Shown here: piece after piece, positions 51,010-64,000 of the stretch
Layout: every line of letters starts with the position of its first letter
Numbering within the stretch: position 1 is the first letter of the stretch
Origin: Marsupella aquatica
Taxonomy: Eukaryota > Marchantiophyta
Length of the DNA stretch: 64,000 nt
Assembly (NCBI GenBank): GCA_973895155.1
Contig: OZ316897.1
Coordinates: 3,410,001 to 3,474,000, forward strand
Reading direction: 5' to 3'
Notes under the pieces: generated by a model
Database searches by the model: none
Told to the model about the DNA's origin: nothing
What the model saw: only the letters and a program-made list of their open reading frames with translations
Program-made: the position numbers and the translations under genes

Positions 51010-51833
51010 GTAGAAACTTTGGATATGTGAAAGACCTCAGTCAACTTGGATATGCAAATGGTTACACATGTGCCAATGCGGATATTGAAAAGTGTTGGAA
51101 ACAACTTTCATTTTTGTTATGATAATAGTAACAATGTGATGTTATTGTTCATCATTCATTTGTATCCACTTGCCGAAGGGATTGAGGTATGAGTACAAGT
51201 ATATAAAGGTTACCATGAGTTATTGTTTTGTAAGTCTACCATATAGAGTTGCAATCATTTCAAATGACTACTGTCTTAATACAAGTATAAATGTGTTACC
51301 ATGAATCATTTAATCTTACACCATATATACTGTCCTACCATTTGAAATGACTGAGTTCTAAATACAAGTATGGAAGTGCAGCCCTGAGTCATTCAATATT
51401 ATTACAAGATTGCACTATAGTCACTGTTCACAAGTATGAAAACATTACTGTACGTCATTAAAACTCACTATTGATTTACTTGCTAGTCATCAAAATGACT
51501 GCATTTTAATACAAATGTGTACCCATCCTATCCATACACTTGTCTGAACAAGATGTATATCCATCGTATCCATACACTTGTCTCAAGAGGGTGCACAATG
51601 AACATATTAACTAGAGACAATATTAATTACCAAAATGCCTTTAACGACTACATATTGGTAGTCATTTTTAATCACCTATGATTTTAATGACCAAAAACAT
51701 TTAAGTCATGCACAAATGACTTAATGCCCTAATCGATTGGCCATTTTTCACTGAAGTATTTTGGTAATTGCATGTCTGAAATGACTATATAAATGACTAT
51801 AATCTTAGTAAGAAAATACACGATTGGTACTAG
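51010..51833. other. AT-rich spacer
   Basis: Very AT-rich with recurring AATGACT and ACAAGTAT words but no clear tandem period. No gene. Confidence 0.4.
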
Positions 51834-52843
51834 TGTCAGTTGGTGGCGTGCCCAGACAAACGGTTGGGGTCCAGGTGGGGGGGGGGGCCAAAATTTGGGG
51901 ACCAAAGTAGGTCCGAGGGTGGTGGGTCTCTAGAAGCATATATGAGGGGAGTGGTGTCTCCCTGGGGGCTAAGGGAGAGTCGTAGTCGTGAGTCGCGGCG
52001 GTCGAGACACTAAGGGAAAATGTCAAATGGAAACGGTTATGACTTCCAAACGGTGATGACTTCCCAACAGGAAGTTCATTGGAGGACTTCTTGGATGCAT
52101 TGGAAAGCTCTCAAGGAGGACTACATCCTCTTGAGCTCAACTGGGTCTAGAGGTACCATGGATTCTCAGGGTCTGCGGGGGCTAGCTTGCCCGCTTGCCA
52201 AATCCTATCGAAACAGCAGCCAAGCCGCGTCCCAAGGGAGCTTGCGTTTAGGAGGCAAGGCCGAGTAGGCATGGAGGATGAGTTCCAAGTACACTTGGCC
52301 CCTAGGCTACCAGCGGGCAAGAATTGGGAGTTGGTTGCTACATATGGGGCTTTTGGTCTCTGCGTGTTGGGACAAACTTTAGGACAAGCTACACTATTTG
52401 GGCCATGAACATGTCCTGGAGGCAGGGTAGTCAGTTGGTGATGGATAGGTACAAGGGGAACCCGGGTTGCACCCAAGGAAGGAGTTGTTCTTAACAAACA
52501 ATGGGTGTCGGTTTTGGTTTCGGCTTATGGCATCTAGAGGACCTATCGCTGACCTACTTACCAATGTCTGTTGAGCTTGAGTTAGGATGCTAGACCGGGT
52601 GCTAGACTTGGGAGATCAGATGAGGGGTTACTTACCGGAGTGTTTGGTTTGCTTGTGTAGACAGTGTGGACCGTTGAGCGACGGTCGTGCTAGGGAGCGA
52701 GTGCGGCTTTGTATGGGAGGGGTCGCAGGTAACATTGAGGGCACCAAGTTGCTTGCTCGAGGAGTTCCATGGAGGTGTCCGGGAACCAAGGGCACTTAAG
52801 CGTGAGTGCTCGGATTGGTGAGGGTGCTGGGTGGCTAGGTCCA
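51834..52843 (+). mobile_element. 1-kb repeat family B, copy 1
   Basis: It aligns from end to end, in the same orientation, with 59936-60915. Shared landmarks include AGTTGGTGGCGTGCCCA, CCAAAATTTGGGGACCAAAG, GAAGCATATATGAGGGGAGT, AAAATGTCAAATGGAAACGG and TTGCTCGAGGAGTTCCATGG. A poly-G run of about 12 lies near 51878. The reading frames are broken and differ between copies. The start TTGGTGGCGTGCCC resembles a tRNA primer-binding site, and an ATG follows after about 185 bp, so it may be the 5' part of an LTR-retrotransposon interior. That is an inference. Confidence 0.65.
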
Positions 52844-53317
52844 TCACTCATCAACATACCCTCTAAGTATCATAGTGGTGCACATGGTCATTGCAAGTGA
52901 AAGGTGCAGGGTTCAAAGCATTGCTGATATTAATACTTTGGTATTTATTGACCTGGATTTGTGTGCTCCTTTTATGTCATTTCTAAGTAGGAACAATTAT
53001 TGGGAGGAAAAAACTTGTTTAGAGGTAATCTAACACAATAAAGAAAAATATAGGACATAATTCTAAGAGGGTTTACATCCAATTTCATATGGATAGATAT
53101 ACAAGGAAAGACTACATAGGATAAATCAGATCTTAGATAAGGACAATTGAAAAATATACATTTTGAGCAGGTCAGGTGTCTTGTCTTTATATTGTACTCA
53201 TCATGGAGTTACTGAATATTTAGCTTTAGGGGGTGAGGCTCTCACTATACCAAATAGATCGCTTATACTCATTTGACCAGTCAATGGAGTGTAAACCTTA
53301 TTCAAGCAATTTTTCCG
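52844..53317. other. Spacer
   Basis: No gene or repeat recognised. Confidence 0.35.
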
Positions 53318-53668
53318 CTAGACCCTCATTTGAATGAGCTTCTCAAGGAGCCCATATGCATTATCTGTCTCCAAATGTTTCAATCTGCTGGCAAGAAGCC
53401 CGCAAGCATTCAATATGATGTTGATTGATGTTCTTACATTTTGTGTGGCTGAAAAAATGTAGTTGCAAAGCATGATGGCGACATTGTCAAGTTTTCCAAC
53501 ATCAGCCCCATCCACAACTGTCCTGTCAGCATCTATCATTGGAGAATGGTCTTGATCACCTTCTACAAGAAACATGTTGCACCATACACAAATAGATGGC
53601 CAGGATAAACTAGTTAAAATCTGCATTGTGTGAGCATGAGGAAAGATGGCTTTAGAATTGGCTGACAA
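53318..53668 (-). other. Unassigned ORF, 116 codons
   Basis: One open frame on the minus strand ending in LETDNAYGLLEKLIQMRV. It looks protein-like (mixed helices, few repeats) but matches no family I know, and its start is not supported by a signal or leader. It could be a transposon fragment or chance. Confidence 0.2.
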
Positions 53669-55500
53669 TTATTCAATGGAGAATGAAATTTAGATCAGAA
53701 GTTCTTCAACATGCAAAATAAAACTCACACCACCATTCTATGCAAAAGCATTTGGGTAACTCAAAGTAGTGGCCTCACATCCTCACTTTAGCTTCTTGGA
53801 TAGTACGATGCTCTTGTCTATATACAAAAACTGCAAAACCCCGTCCAACTTGCTCCAAAAGATGCATTTGATTCAAACAAGGTTTCCACCTTGTTAAATT
53901 GTTTACTTTATTACAGAAACCCTAAACTTTTTGTGTTTCTCCTTTTTGTAGTGTTCTCAGGTTGTAGCACAAAACTCCAAAGGAGAGACCTTGTAACCCC
54001 CTAGCCAGCTTGGCCCAATCATAATCCAGATTCAATTGTAATTATTGGGCATCAATACTCTAAGGAAACTTACATAGGGTATCCCATCTCCTATTGGCGA
54101 TCATGGGTTGTGTAGCCCCCTTCAAGCGATTGTGTGACAAGCTTCTCCAACAATTATACATATTAAGTAAAGAGATTAATTTTTTTGCACTGGAGTCATA
54201 AGTTTAACTTGGATTTCCATCTAAACCTATGGACTTTCAAGGGATCTTAAAATACCATTTTCTGAATTTTGCTTTTTCCACTTAATTACGTGTCATCATA
54301 GTTGTTCAAAGATATCTTACTCATACAATATGAATAGAAGCTAGAGTTGGGATCTAGACTTCTAGAGTGAAACCTCTAGATCGTGACTTTGGGGCCCCAC
54401 TGTGAGGATGGAAAGAATGATGATCATACATGTTTTGTGTCATGGTTCCTATTGACATTTAAAGAAATCAATGGACATTCAGGCTTGTATTTCGACGAAT
54501 CACATCAACCACTATAACCTTGCAATCTTGCCAAAACTCATCCATTGAGTTGTAGAAGGAAGAAATCCTTGCCGTTGGATCATGAGCCTGTTTTCTATTT
54601 ACCTTAACAATCACCCTGACACTACTCCTAAAGCCTTCCCACTTGCCTCTCCCGCTCTTGCAAACTTCTCCAACTTGCTTGCACTGCCAGTGTTGCACCT
54701 CAATCTACATGCAACATTCTGCCTCCCAAATCAACGCCTATGCATGGGGGGTTGATTAAAAAAAATATAGGAACCACGTATCCAAAAGATGTATTATTGA
54801 TAAATAAGTAGGAGGCACAAAAGAATAAGGTAAACTTGCATTTCTAGAATACTCTCTAATATATAAATTTTATAAACTAAAAGAGATCATTAAGATTGAA
54901 AATAAAGAATATTCTTGGAACATTTTTTGTAAAATAGGTGTATTTATATTAAGCTAGAATCACAAGTGGCACCCCAAAAGAATACACTAGGTTAACCGCC
55001 CAAGGTGCAAGGAGGGGGAGGAGAGAAAGGAAATAATGAGGAGTGAGAGAGGAAAACAGAAAACTGTTTTCTCCCTTGTCATTGCCTTTCTTTTTTCACA
55101 CCTGTGCCGCCCCTCCATCTCCAACAACACATAAGAGTGCCACAGGCCTGACCTCATGTGTGACTTCCCTGACTAGATTTTGCTTGGACAACTCTTTTGC
55201 ATTAATCGTGGTATCACAACACCCTAGATGACAATTCATTTCTCAATGACCTTCTTGCCTTTCAGACTTTTGAATCAATGACACATAAGGTGCTATATCT
55301 ATTTCCTTGCTTGGCCTATATATTTTTTCCCTCACCTCCACAATTTACATACAAAGCATGTGCATTGGGCTTGTGTAAGTTTAGAAATACTATTCTAGCA
55401 AAAGATTTGAATGGAAATCAATAGTGCACCACAGATTACAAATAATTAGGGAAGGTCGCATAGAGAAGTCAAAATACAATCATCCTTCTCTAACTGCGCC
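53669..55500. other. Spacer
   Basis: AT-rich sequence with scattered short ORFs. CTTTTTGTAGTG at about 53944 looks like the outer end of a CACTA-type element, but no partner end was found. Confidence 0.3.
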
Positions 55501-55795
55501 TACCAGGAAGAAGCATCTATAGTGCAAACCCCAATAGTACAAGAAAGTACAAGAAATTTAGAAGGATTCTGCCCATACCGATAACTGCATGTACACTTAT
55601 AAAGGGTTCGCACTTACTAATTGTCCAGTTAGAAAAAGAACTTAGGCTTTGCACTTGCCAAAAGTGAAAATAAAAGGTGCAAACTTCGAGTAGGAAAATG
55701 GAAGAAGGAGATGCGTTGCAATTAGCCAAGCTTTGCATTGAAGCAGTGTGCACTTAGAGCCAGGTTTTGCACTTACTGTGTGCAAAGGATCCGTG
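55501..55795. repeat. Region of repeated TGCACTT / AAGTGCAA words
   Basis: TTTGCACTTACTG, GTGCACTTAG, GCACTTGCC, GGTGCAAAC and similar words recur on both strands here, as they do at 7500-7760. This may be a diverged small repeat shared by the two places. Confidence 0.35.
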
Positions 55796-58615
55796 GTGGT
55801 ACCGGCTGGCGATGAAAAGTGGGTGTACGGTTAACACTGCAAGCACGCGTTAAAAGTTTGAGGCGGTTCGGGTTAGCTACTCGTCGTGCATTCATCACTG
55901 GCATCAGTCCATCCATCCAACGCATGGCTCCAGTACCTAGATCGATAGATAAAAAGTTTATCACGTCCAGGTACATCTAAAAGACTCATGCTCATCCAGA
56001 GGTACCTGACACTCACATATCTACTACAGTATGTATGCATCATTCCGTCCATGTGAATGCCATGTCAATTGAATGTAACGTCTATACGACAATCGACAAT
56101 GCTTGTCACACACTAAAGACATACACTGTATGAATTTCCATATATTATACGTACTATATATCCTCTATACTCTGGAGTTTCACATGCGTGTATTGTGTAC
56201 ATGGCCACATGCAGCCATGCAGGCTTCCATGGTATGTGAACACATGGGACACATGCTCTGCTTTATCTCTTTAGACAATCAGGTAAGGTAATTACTGCAA
56301 CAGGGTCTGTACGTATGTACAGGGAGTATCATGCACTTCCGTGCTGTCTGAGGCACTTTCCTTTCTCGTTTGTCATTATGAAAATGTTCAAATTCAATTA
56401 CCAGCTGGTAATTTGCTCGCAGTTTTAACTTATTCCGACTTATTCCACTCATTGTCGCACGTCTCTTACAATTCTATTTCCTATGTCCTGTTTGCTAAGC
56501 CAACATGATGAAACAAAAGCTTCAGGAGTTTGCTTTTTACATTGTATATTTGGCATGTAATTTAGTTCTGTATCAATTGGTGGTTCCCCTCACCAGGATA
56601 TTGGTAGTGGCAATTTTGCCACACTCCACCTTTCACAAAAACTTTTGCCACACCTTGTTAAAACCTAGGAGCTAGTCACACCCAATAATTTTTTGTGAGC
56701 TGAATGAGAAGGTTTCTCCAAAAGTTGAGGGAGTCCTACAGTAGCATTTTAATCTGAGCAACTCTGGTCCTTAACAATGGTCCGTAAAATCCTCCTGAAA
56801 AGATTTGACAGTAGTACTCTGGTAATTCTCTAAATGCATTAAGTAATGGTCATGTTCTTATTTTGTATGCAATGCTTTGCTCAGAGGGTGCATGGAAAAA
56901 CTTCTCACAAGATGAATGTAATAACTGCACCAAGCATGATTACATGAAACAGAAAAGGAAAGGTATGAGATGCAGCACATTCCAAAAATCATATTTAGAA
57001 ACGCACAAAACGACATCTAACTATACAATCACTATCAAAAGCTTGTCTTCAGGGCCTACAACCATGATTCCCCTGGCATAACTGAAGTTGGAGATGTGAG
57101 TGAAAAATAGACTCACTGGGTGTAGGGTGAGTGCTTGAAAATGACACACTGAACTCCATTTTTGTTCAAATAACAGACACCAAGGTTAGTTTGTCCTTCT
57201 CCATTTTCCTGCTGCAACAAGATAGCATAGTGTTCCTCCCACATAGGACCTCCTTCTGCCATGAATTGTGGATCATGAGGAGTAGGTACAGAGAACTCAA
57301 GGTGAAGGACTTTAACGTGACTTTGAGAAGGAATGAATAGGAAGAAACGATACTCACATCAAAAGTCATTCCTTCACAAAAAATCTTGAAAAGCAAAAGG
57401 ATGTTTTCATTGGTAATTTCTGGTTAGAACGAATCCAAGGTCAGTGGAATTTCTAGTGGCACATCTCTTTACTGAATGGAATGATATTTCACTAGCACAT
57501 ACCCTATGTTTCTTGCATCTTTTGAATTTTTGGCAAAATGGATTTCAAGAATCTGGGCAAAATTCTAGGGTCAACTGAACTCAGACTAGGAAATAAATAA
57601 AAACCAGCAAGTTAGAAGGAGGAGAGTATTTTGGAAAAAACAAGAAATGAAATGAAATGCACTGATTATTGAAAGGATATAAGGTCAGGATATAAACGTT
57701 ACGGTGAGATATGTCGTATTTGGACCATATAAAATACATTAATTTTACAATGTGGTAGGGGGTTAATTTTCGTCTCCCATCAGCAAGATGAAGGTAAGAG
57801 TACTTTATGCGAACAATAATTTCCCTTTACCAATTCTAACTTTAGCTGCCAAAAAATATAATTAAATACTAATTGTGTCGAGTGCATTCATAAATGATCC
57901 ACACAGCCTGCATGACCACTTAAACGGTACATCGGTATATTTATAAATGATGATGCCAACTTTGTGCATGGTCATCCATGCAGGACCCCACTCTTTATCC
58001 ATCGGTCATCCATCCATGATGATCATTCTGTACCTGGGGAAAGCGGAAAGAGAAGGAAGGTTAGACACCAGGATGATGAAAGAGAGCGGAGGTAAAGCGG
58101 GACTGTCAGGATTGTGGATACCGGGACCAGGAAACGACGTTGGGAACAGGACAACTTCTGGTGCACCGAATATCGGCAGGGGAGGATTCTGGTATGGGCC
58201 CGCCGGGAACGAGCGGGAGTTTTCCCGGCCAGCCTTGATAGGCTTCCAATTCGAGACAGAAGTGCTAGCTGTAGTGCTGTACCGTGTCGACGGCTGCCGA
58301 TAGGCTTGTTGACCGTTGGGGATGTAGTACCCTTTGTTCAGGGAGAGTAAAGGAGATGCTTAGTTAAGTACCGTAAGCTGTCGAGCGTAATTAAGTACCA
58401 ATTCACATTCAAATGTTATGCTCGTATTATCGACAAAACACCCAAGTTCATTTACAAAAGAGGCCAAATAAAGTACAATGAAAACAAGCAAAGGATTACA
58501 AAATTGGAAGCCCCCATGTGTAGGTTGGTGGAACCCCATAAACCTCATGTCCCAAAAATTGAGTTTAATTGTAAATAATTTGATAAACATAAATTCAAAT
58601 ATTTTTTGGTTTTGG
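55796..58615. other. Spacer
   Basis: No recognisable gene. It includes a slightly GC-richer patch at 57940-58350 whose overlapping ORFs match nothing I know. Confidence 0.35.
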
Positions 58616-58702
58616 GATATGCCTGGGGAGATATGTAAACATGGACATTTAATTTTTGGTGTATGCCTGAGGATATATCTAAACATGGACATTTAATTTT
58701 TG
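58616..58702. repeat. Tandem duplication of about 43 bp
   Basis: Two adjacent units, each with TATGCCTGRGGA, ATAT and AAACATGGACATTTAATTTT. Confidence 0.8.
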
Positions 58703-59440
58703 ACCATTTTGGTTGAGTTTTTAATCATGAAATGAGGAGAGGTAAATTCTATTTGATTAGTTTTCATTGTGTTAATATAAAATATTTGGGTTTGTGATGT
58801 TTCTCAGTCTCCTCCTCTAGTTGCCTTGCAGGTGTAGGACTCAAAATTATTTTAGGATTTATAATCATCAAGTTATGGACCCAAAATTGTACAGTAGCTC
58901 AAAATTTCAGCCCTCAATAACAATCACGAGCTCCAAATTGTGAGCAAGAAAATGACATATTGTGGAGACAGTTTTCTTCACAAAAACATCTGATGTTTTT
59001 GTGAGGCACATTAGGAGGGCTGAGAACAATAGTAAGAGCGCCATAGATGCCTCCATCACCAACAGTCCAATGTGACAACATGTGACAAAAATCTCCATAT
59101 TTATTTTGAGAAAAACACAGGGAAACTAATGTGCCAACATGTGTAAAGTTTTTTGGTGGAAACAAGTGGTTTTCAAGTGGGCCACAGAAATATGACTACC
59201 AAGGTGGGAGGCTCAATCGGAATTTTTCTGAAAGGTTTTGATACCAGGTTGGACTGATGTTGGGCCAGGTTAGATATAGAGCAATGTAGTCTGTCCAATT
59301 GTGTGCTCTCAACATTGGATGACTTGGGGTAATCATACAGGATTTAACTTAACCAGTGCTGGAAAAAGTGGCAAAAATAGGATAAAGTAAACGGCTGATG
59401 GAAGAAGGTTGCTAGGAGATTTTGTACAAAACAGGGTTTT
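58703..59440. other. Spacer
   Basis: AT-rich, no gene recognised. Confidence 0.35.
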
Positions 59441-59935
59441 ACTTTTCAGTCGTGGAACTCGACTACCTTAACACTTAGCTCCGGCATAGCTGATTCTGAC
59501 GCCAAGCTCCCCTATGGTCCAGGCCCAGAACGGCCATCCAGGAGGACTTAGCATGGGGAAACTTGTGGGCAACGGGGTGTGGCACTGGCGAAGGCAAGGC
59601 GCTAAGCTTGGGACACACACTAAGGACTTAGACTAGCCGAGGGCTGGTCGGGTCAAGGAGAAAGGGCGTGATTCAAGATCGACCTGTCCGGACCCCAGGA
59701 CAGACTTTGAGTTCTGAGGGCTTAAGTGAGAGCTCCTCTTGGGCCCAAGGCAAATGAAGTTCTCTCCATGGGCAACGGACGCTTGGGACATGAGTTACGG
59801 CCCAACCTAGGTTTGGCCGATCGGGGGTCCTGGGCGAGGACAGGTTCTGAGGTCCTAGGCATGAGCATTGAGTCAGCCCAATCACAACGGGCTAAGGCAC
59901 TCTACTTATAGACGCCTAACTAGAAAGTTAGGGCA
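59441..59935 (+). other. GC-richer stretch before repeat B copy 2 (possible LTR)
   Basis: Composition changes sharply at about 59440 and the block ends near GGGCATTGCCA. Immediately after it comes the primer-binding-like CTGGTGACGCGCCC that opens repeat B. It may be the LTR of that element, but no second copy is visible to prove it, and copy 1 of repeat B is not preceded by similar sequence. Confidence 0.3.
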
Positions 59936-60915
59936 TTGCCAGCTGGTGACGCGCCCAAACGTGTGGGTTGGGGTCCAAGAGGGGTGCCAAAATTTGGGGA
60001 CCAAAGTGGGTCCGGGGGTGGCAGGTCTCCAGAAGCATATGTGAGGGGAGTGGTGTCTCCCTGGGGGCTAAGGGTGAGCCGAAATCATGAGCCGCGGCGA
60101 CCGCGACACGAAGGGAAAATGTCAAACGGAAATGGTGATAATTTCCCAACGGGAAGTCCGTTGGTGGACTTCTTGGATGCGTTGGAAAGCTCTCAAGGAG
60201 GACTACATCCTCCTGAGCTTAGCTAGGTCTAGGGGTGCCATGGATTCTTGGGGTTTGCGGGGGCTATCTTGCCCGCTTGCCAAATCTTGCCGAAAGAGCA
60301 GCCAAGCCGCGTTCAGTCTCTCTAGGGAGCTTGCGTCGGGGAGGAAAGGCCAAGTAGGCATGGAAGTTGAGTTCCAAGTGCACTTGGCCCCTAGGTTGTC
60401 AATGGAGTGAGAACTAGGAGTTGGTCGCTAAAGTTGGAGTCATGTCCCGACGTGTTGGGACAAGCTTAAGGGCAAGCTACGCTAGTTGGGTCATGAGCAT
60501 GTCCTGGGGACAGGGCAGTCAATTGGTGATGGATAGGTATGAGGGGGAACCTGGACTGCACCCAAAGTGGGGCTGTTGTGGACGAACAATGGGTTCCAAC
60601 TTATGGCAACGGGAGGACCTATTGCTGACCTATTTACCAATTGTCTGTTTAGCTTGAGTTAGGATGCTAGACTTGGGGGATCTAGTCAGATCCTATTGGT
60701 TTACTTACCGAGGCACTTGGTTGCTTGTGCAGATAGTGAGGATTGTTGAGCAACGATCGTGTTAGGGAGGAAACACGACTTTGTATGGGAGTGACCGTAA
60801 ACGGTGCAAGGAGCATCTAGTTGCTTGCTCAAGGAGTTCCATGGAGGCGTTTGGGCACCAAGGGCCCTTAGGCGTGGGTGCTGGGATTGGTGAGGGCATT
60901 GGGTGGCAAGGTCCA
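59936..60915 (+). mobile_element. 1-kb repeat family B, copy 2
   Basis: Same family and orientation as 51834-52843. After AAAATGTCAAACGG a frame reads MSNGNGDNFPTGSPLVDFLD and stops at 60226, which may be a truncated gag-like start. The rest has no continuous frame. It ends with GGGTGGCAAGGTCCA as copy 1 ends with GGGTGGCTAGGTCCA. Confidence 0.65.
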
Positions 60916-61059
60916 CTTTTTCCCTGAATATGAAATTCATGAAATTTCCTTTAATTTTTATGATCTTTGTGTACATGAATAAATAAAGTATTCCATTCGT
61001 CCATATTGGCAACTTATCTTGTCAAATACTAGGGGTCCTCACTTATTTCCTTTCTACCC

Positions 61060-61404
61060 TGTTAGAATGAACTCTTGGGTCTAGAGTTATGACTGTACCA
61101 CAGTTCCAACTAACCTTAGTTGTAGACTAGATTAGGTTAGTCATGTTGCACACCTGCCATACCCAAACAGTGTTTGCTTGGAGAGTGGAAATTCATGCTC
61201 ATTGTTACAGAGCCTATTGAGAAATAGGGAGAGCTTGTGTTGTGGATACTTGGTATGGCCGGTTGGTCTAGAGTACAATAAATCTCTTGTGTGTTCCTGT
61301 GGACGTAACCTCATGTGGAGGTGAATCACATATCTCTTTGTGTCAAATACTTGATTGTTGGATGGTAATGGGCTTATTGTTGTGAATATCGTCAATGCTC
61401 AACA
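61060..61404 (+). mobile_element. Solo LTR, family A, copy 3 (345 bp)
   Basis: It starts TGTTAGAATGAACTCTTGGG and ends GTCAATGCTCAACA. It matches copy 2 strongly from GAGAAATAGGGAGAGCTTGT onward. The flanks TACCC (61055-61059) and TACTC (61405-61409) are a 5-bp target duplication with one change. There is no internal region on either side. Confidence 0.85.
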
Positions 61405-62640
61405 TACTCATCACACAAAAGTAAATATAAAATTTGCTTATTGGGTTTAGAGAAATACTTTTAATTTTTTGTCAAAGGACATTAGGGTTTTTAAAATTCA
61501 ATTTTGAGAATTATAAGAAAATATAGGGTTTTAGAAATGAGTTATTGGGAATATTTTTAGAATATTTTGGAAAGATAGGAGTAGAAAAATAGTTCAAACA
61601 AACTTTTTCCTTCTTATTTTTTAGGGTGTTTAATTGCTAAAAAAGTTGAGCATGATATGAGATCCCCTTTGGAATGAGGCCCACGAGGTCAAGGATAATA
61701 ATTTCCTTTGATAAATTGGTGCATAACTCTATTATTAGAGTTGATTTACTTTTAGAGATATGTAATGAGCAAAATTGTCCACAAAACCATCCTCTCACTA
61801 GCGAACAAACTCAAGTAGATATAGAGATGAATCTAGTAGATTGATACTGGTCAGGTTATATGGGGATTCATCAAAGAACAACATTTTCCTCCAGGAATTT
61901 CTTTTCACAAATAATCTTTGCCAACACCTTGACAAATACTGGTTTCTTGTCATTTAAGCCAACAGGTAGTGCATGGCCTTGACTGGCAATGAAACACAAG
62001 CCTTTTTTCCTCATTGGGACTCAAAAAGGTTTGCAGTTGACTTCAAAAAATAATTTTAGATAAATGCATAACCAAAGTGCAACGTGAAGATTTCTTCATT
62101 TGATATACTTGAGAAAAATGGGTGCAAGTATGACCTTAATAGGACAATCTTGCCCCTAATACACAAGGACAAGGCTGCTCAAAAGGGTTGGCTGGATGGT
62201 AGCGTCAACGAGCTGCTAGTTTATGATCTGGATTGACAAAGGGGATGGGGAGGGGTGGAGACTGGGGGTTCCAGTTTCAAGTTGGCGCACAGTAGAGTGA
62301 AGGATCCCAATTCTCTGTCTACAACAATATCCCAATAAAATCACTCCTCAATCATGCATAGATTGCATTATCAAGGGAATACTCCCATTGTGACAAGTAA
62401 AGTGGAAGTGTCAAGGAATGGCCCCATACCTGGAACAAGGGCACCCTTATGATTGTCAATGTGTGAATTTATTTTCCCATTCAAATGCAGGGAGAGATTT
62501 TATTTCTAATCATTGAGAATCTTCTAAACACTACAGTATCCAATCTTGCTTTTTCATTATCTTGGTCTATTTACAAAATGTTGTTATGGCCAGATGCCTC
62601 CCTGGCCGTTTGATTATGGTGACATCATTTTTCTAGGTAT
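61405..62640. other. AT-rich spacer
   Basis: No gene or clear repeat recognised. Confidence 0.4.
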
Positions 62641-62699
62641 GAGATGGACTTGAAAGTGCCCCTATGTACCTTTTTCTATGCACAAACTCTTCACAACTC

Positions 62700-62965
62700 A
62701 CACTGTTTCCCAAATCCAGTTGCCAGGCCAAGTTGCCACTCTCTTTGAAATCCAGTTGCCAGGCTTAGGGCCAGGTTCCATGGGCCAGGGAGTACGATCA
62801 CTCCCTCTGACACCCCCTGGGCCCAAATACACCCTATGTCAAGGTGTACACAGTATTTTAAATGTATGAATTCTGACTTAACGAGCCAAGTTGCCACTCT
62901 CTTTGAAATCCAGTTGCCACGAATTCTGACTTAACTAGCCAAGTTGCCACTCTCGTAAATCCTGT
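62700..62965. repeat. Direct repeats of CCAAGTTGCCACTCTC units
   Basis: CCAAGTTGCCACTCTCTTTG and AAATCCAGTTGCCA recur at 62728-62762 and 62884-62919. GAATTCTGACTTAACNAGCC occurs twice (about 62869 and 62920). A further AAATCCAGTTGCCACTCTC lies at about 63232. The array is broken by the foldback segments. Confidence 0.65.
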
Positions 62966-62971
62966 CAGGAG

Positions 62972-63058
62972 AAGAGGTTACCGGTGTGTAACCATTTTTA
63001 CAGGGGCCTGCTATAGTCATAATCTGGTGTCCTGAAAAGTTGAGCCGGTAACCTCTTT
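62972..63058. repeat. Inverted repeat (GAAGAGGTTACCGG arms)
   Basis: GAAGAGGTTACCGG and CCGGTAACCTCTTT pair over 13 of 14 bases around a 60-bp loop. The loop resembles 8225-8277. Confidence 0.65.
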
Positions 63059-63079
63059 CCGGGCAGGAGTTACGTACAC

Positions 63080-63221
63080 TAATGTAGGGCAGGGCTGGGG
63101 TTATAGGCTGTAACCTGCTCCCGGAATATTCAAAGAAGCTTCCCAGCTGCCGCCAGTCAGTTTCTTTTCATATTCCGGACGCAGGGTTACAGCCAGTAAC
63201 CCTGCGCCCAGACCTGCATTA
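63080..63221. mobile_element. Foldback element
   Basis: The left arm (63080-63129), containing TAATGTAGG, GGCTGTAACCTGC and CCGGAATAT, pairs imperfectly with the right arm (63170-63221), containing ATATTCCGG, GCAGGGTTACAGCC and CCTGCATTA. About 40 bp lie between. It has the shape of a small MITE. Confidence 0.55.
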
Positions 63222-63998
<777 letters not shown>

Positions 63999-64000
63999 GT

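Overview
The window is nuclear DNA of a land plant. The evidence is GT-AG introns in every main gene, plant-type gene families (a PXC3-like LRR receptor kinase, topoisomerase VI subunit B with 19 coding exons, ubinuclein, beta-tubulin, an organellar methionyl-tRNA synthetase), and long transposon-rich spacers with solo LTRs and small non-autonomous elements. The species cannot be fixed from the sequence. A non-flowering plant is possible but is only an impression. Nothing bacterial, organellar or viral was seen, and no tRNA or rRNA gene was recognised.

Layout. 1332-3592 (-): small C2-domain protein with a C-terminal membrane segment, 4 exons. 3593-10975: spacer with small repeats, then a GC-richer stretch with two tandem arrays leading into 10976-14066 (+), an 830-aa LRR receptor kinase in two exons. 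15240-22184 (-): TOP6B, 669 aa, convergent with the kinase. 22185-29123: transposon and repeat zone, with a MITE-like element, an approximately 0.9 kb minisatellite, a solo LTR, and a second solo LTR of the same family split by an 834-bp element. 29124-36563 (+): ubinuclein, 13 coding exons, about 977 aa. 36564-41898: spacer with an unassigned Cys-rich ORF and a possible LTR. 41899-43453 (-): beta-tubulin, 445 aa, 3 coding exons plus a probable leader intron. 44799-45630: second, inverted copy of the 834-bp element. 45631-63551: about 18 kb of relics (LRR fragment, transposase C-terminal fragment, two copies of an approximately 1 kb repeat, a third solo LTR, foldback elements). 63552-end (+): first exon of a chloroplast/mitochondrial methionyl-tRNA synthetase.

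The host genes are ordinary housekeeping or signalling genes and do not form a functional cluster. TOP6B acts in endoreduplication with TOP6A, ubinuclein in HIRA-type H3.3 deposition, beta-tubulin in microtubules, MetRS in organelle translation, and the kinase at the cell surface. Exon junctions for TOP6B, beta-tubulin, the C2 gene and nearly all of ubinuclein were checked by reading-frame phase and are consistent. I found no convincing new biological system. The most informative structures are the nested and inverted transposon copies, the all-solo LTR family with target-site duplications, and several undescribed-looking repeat families.
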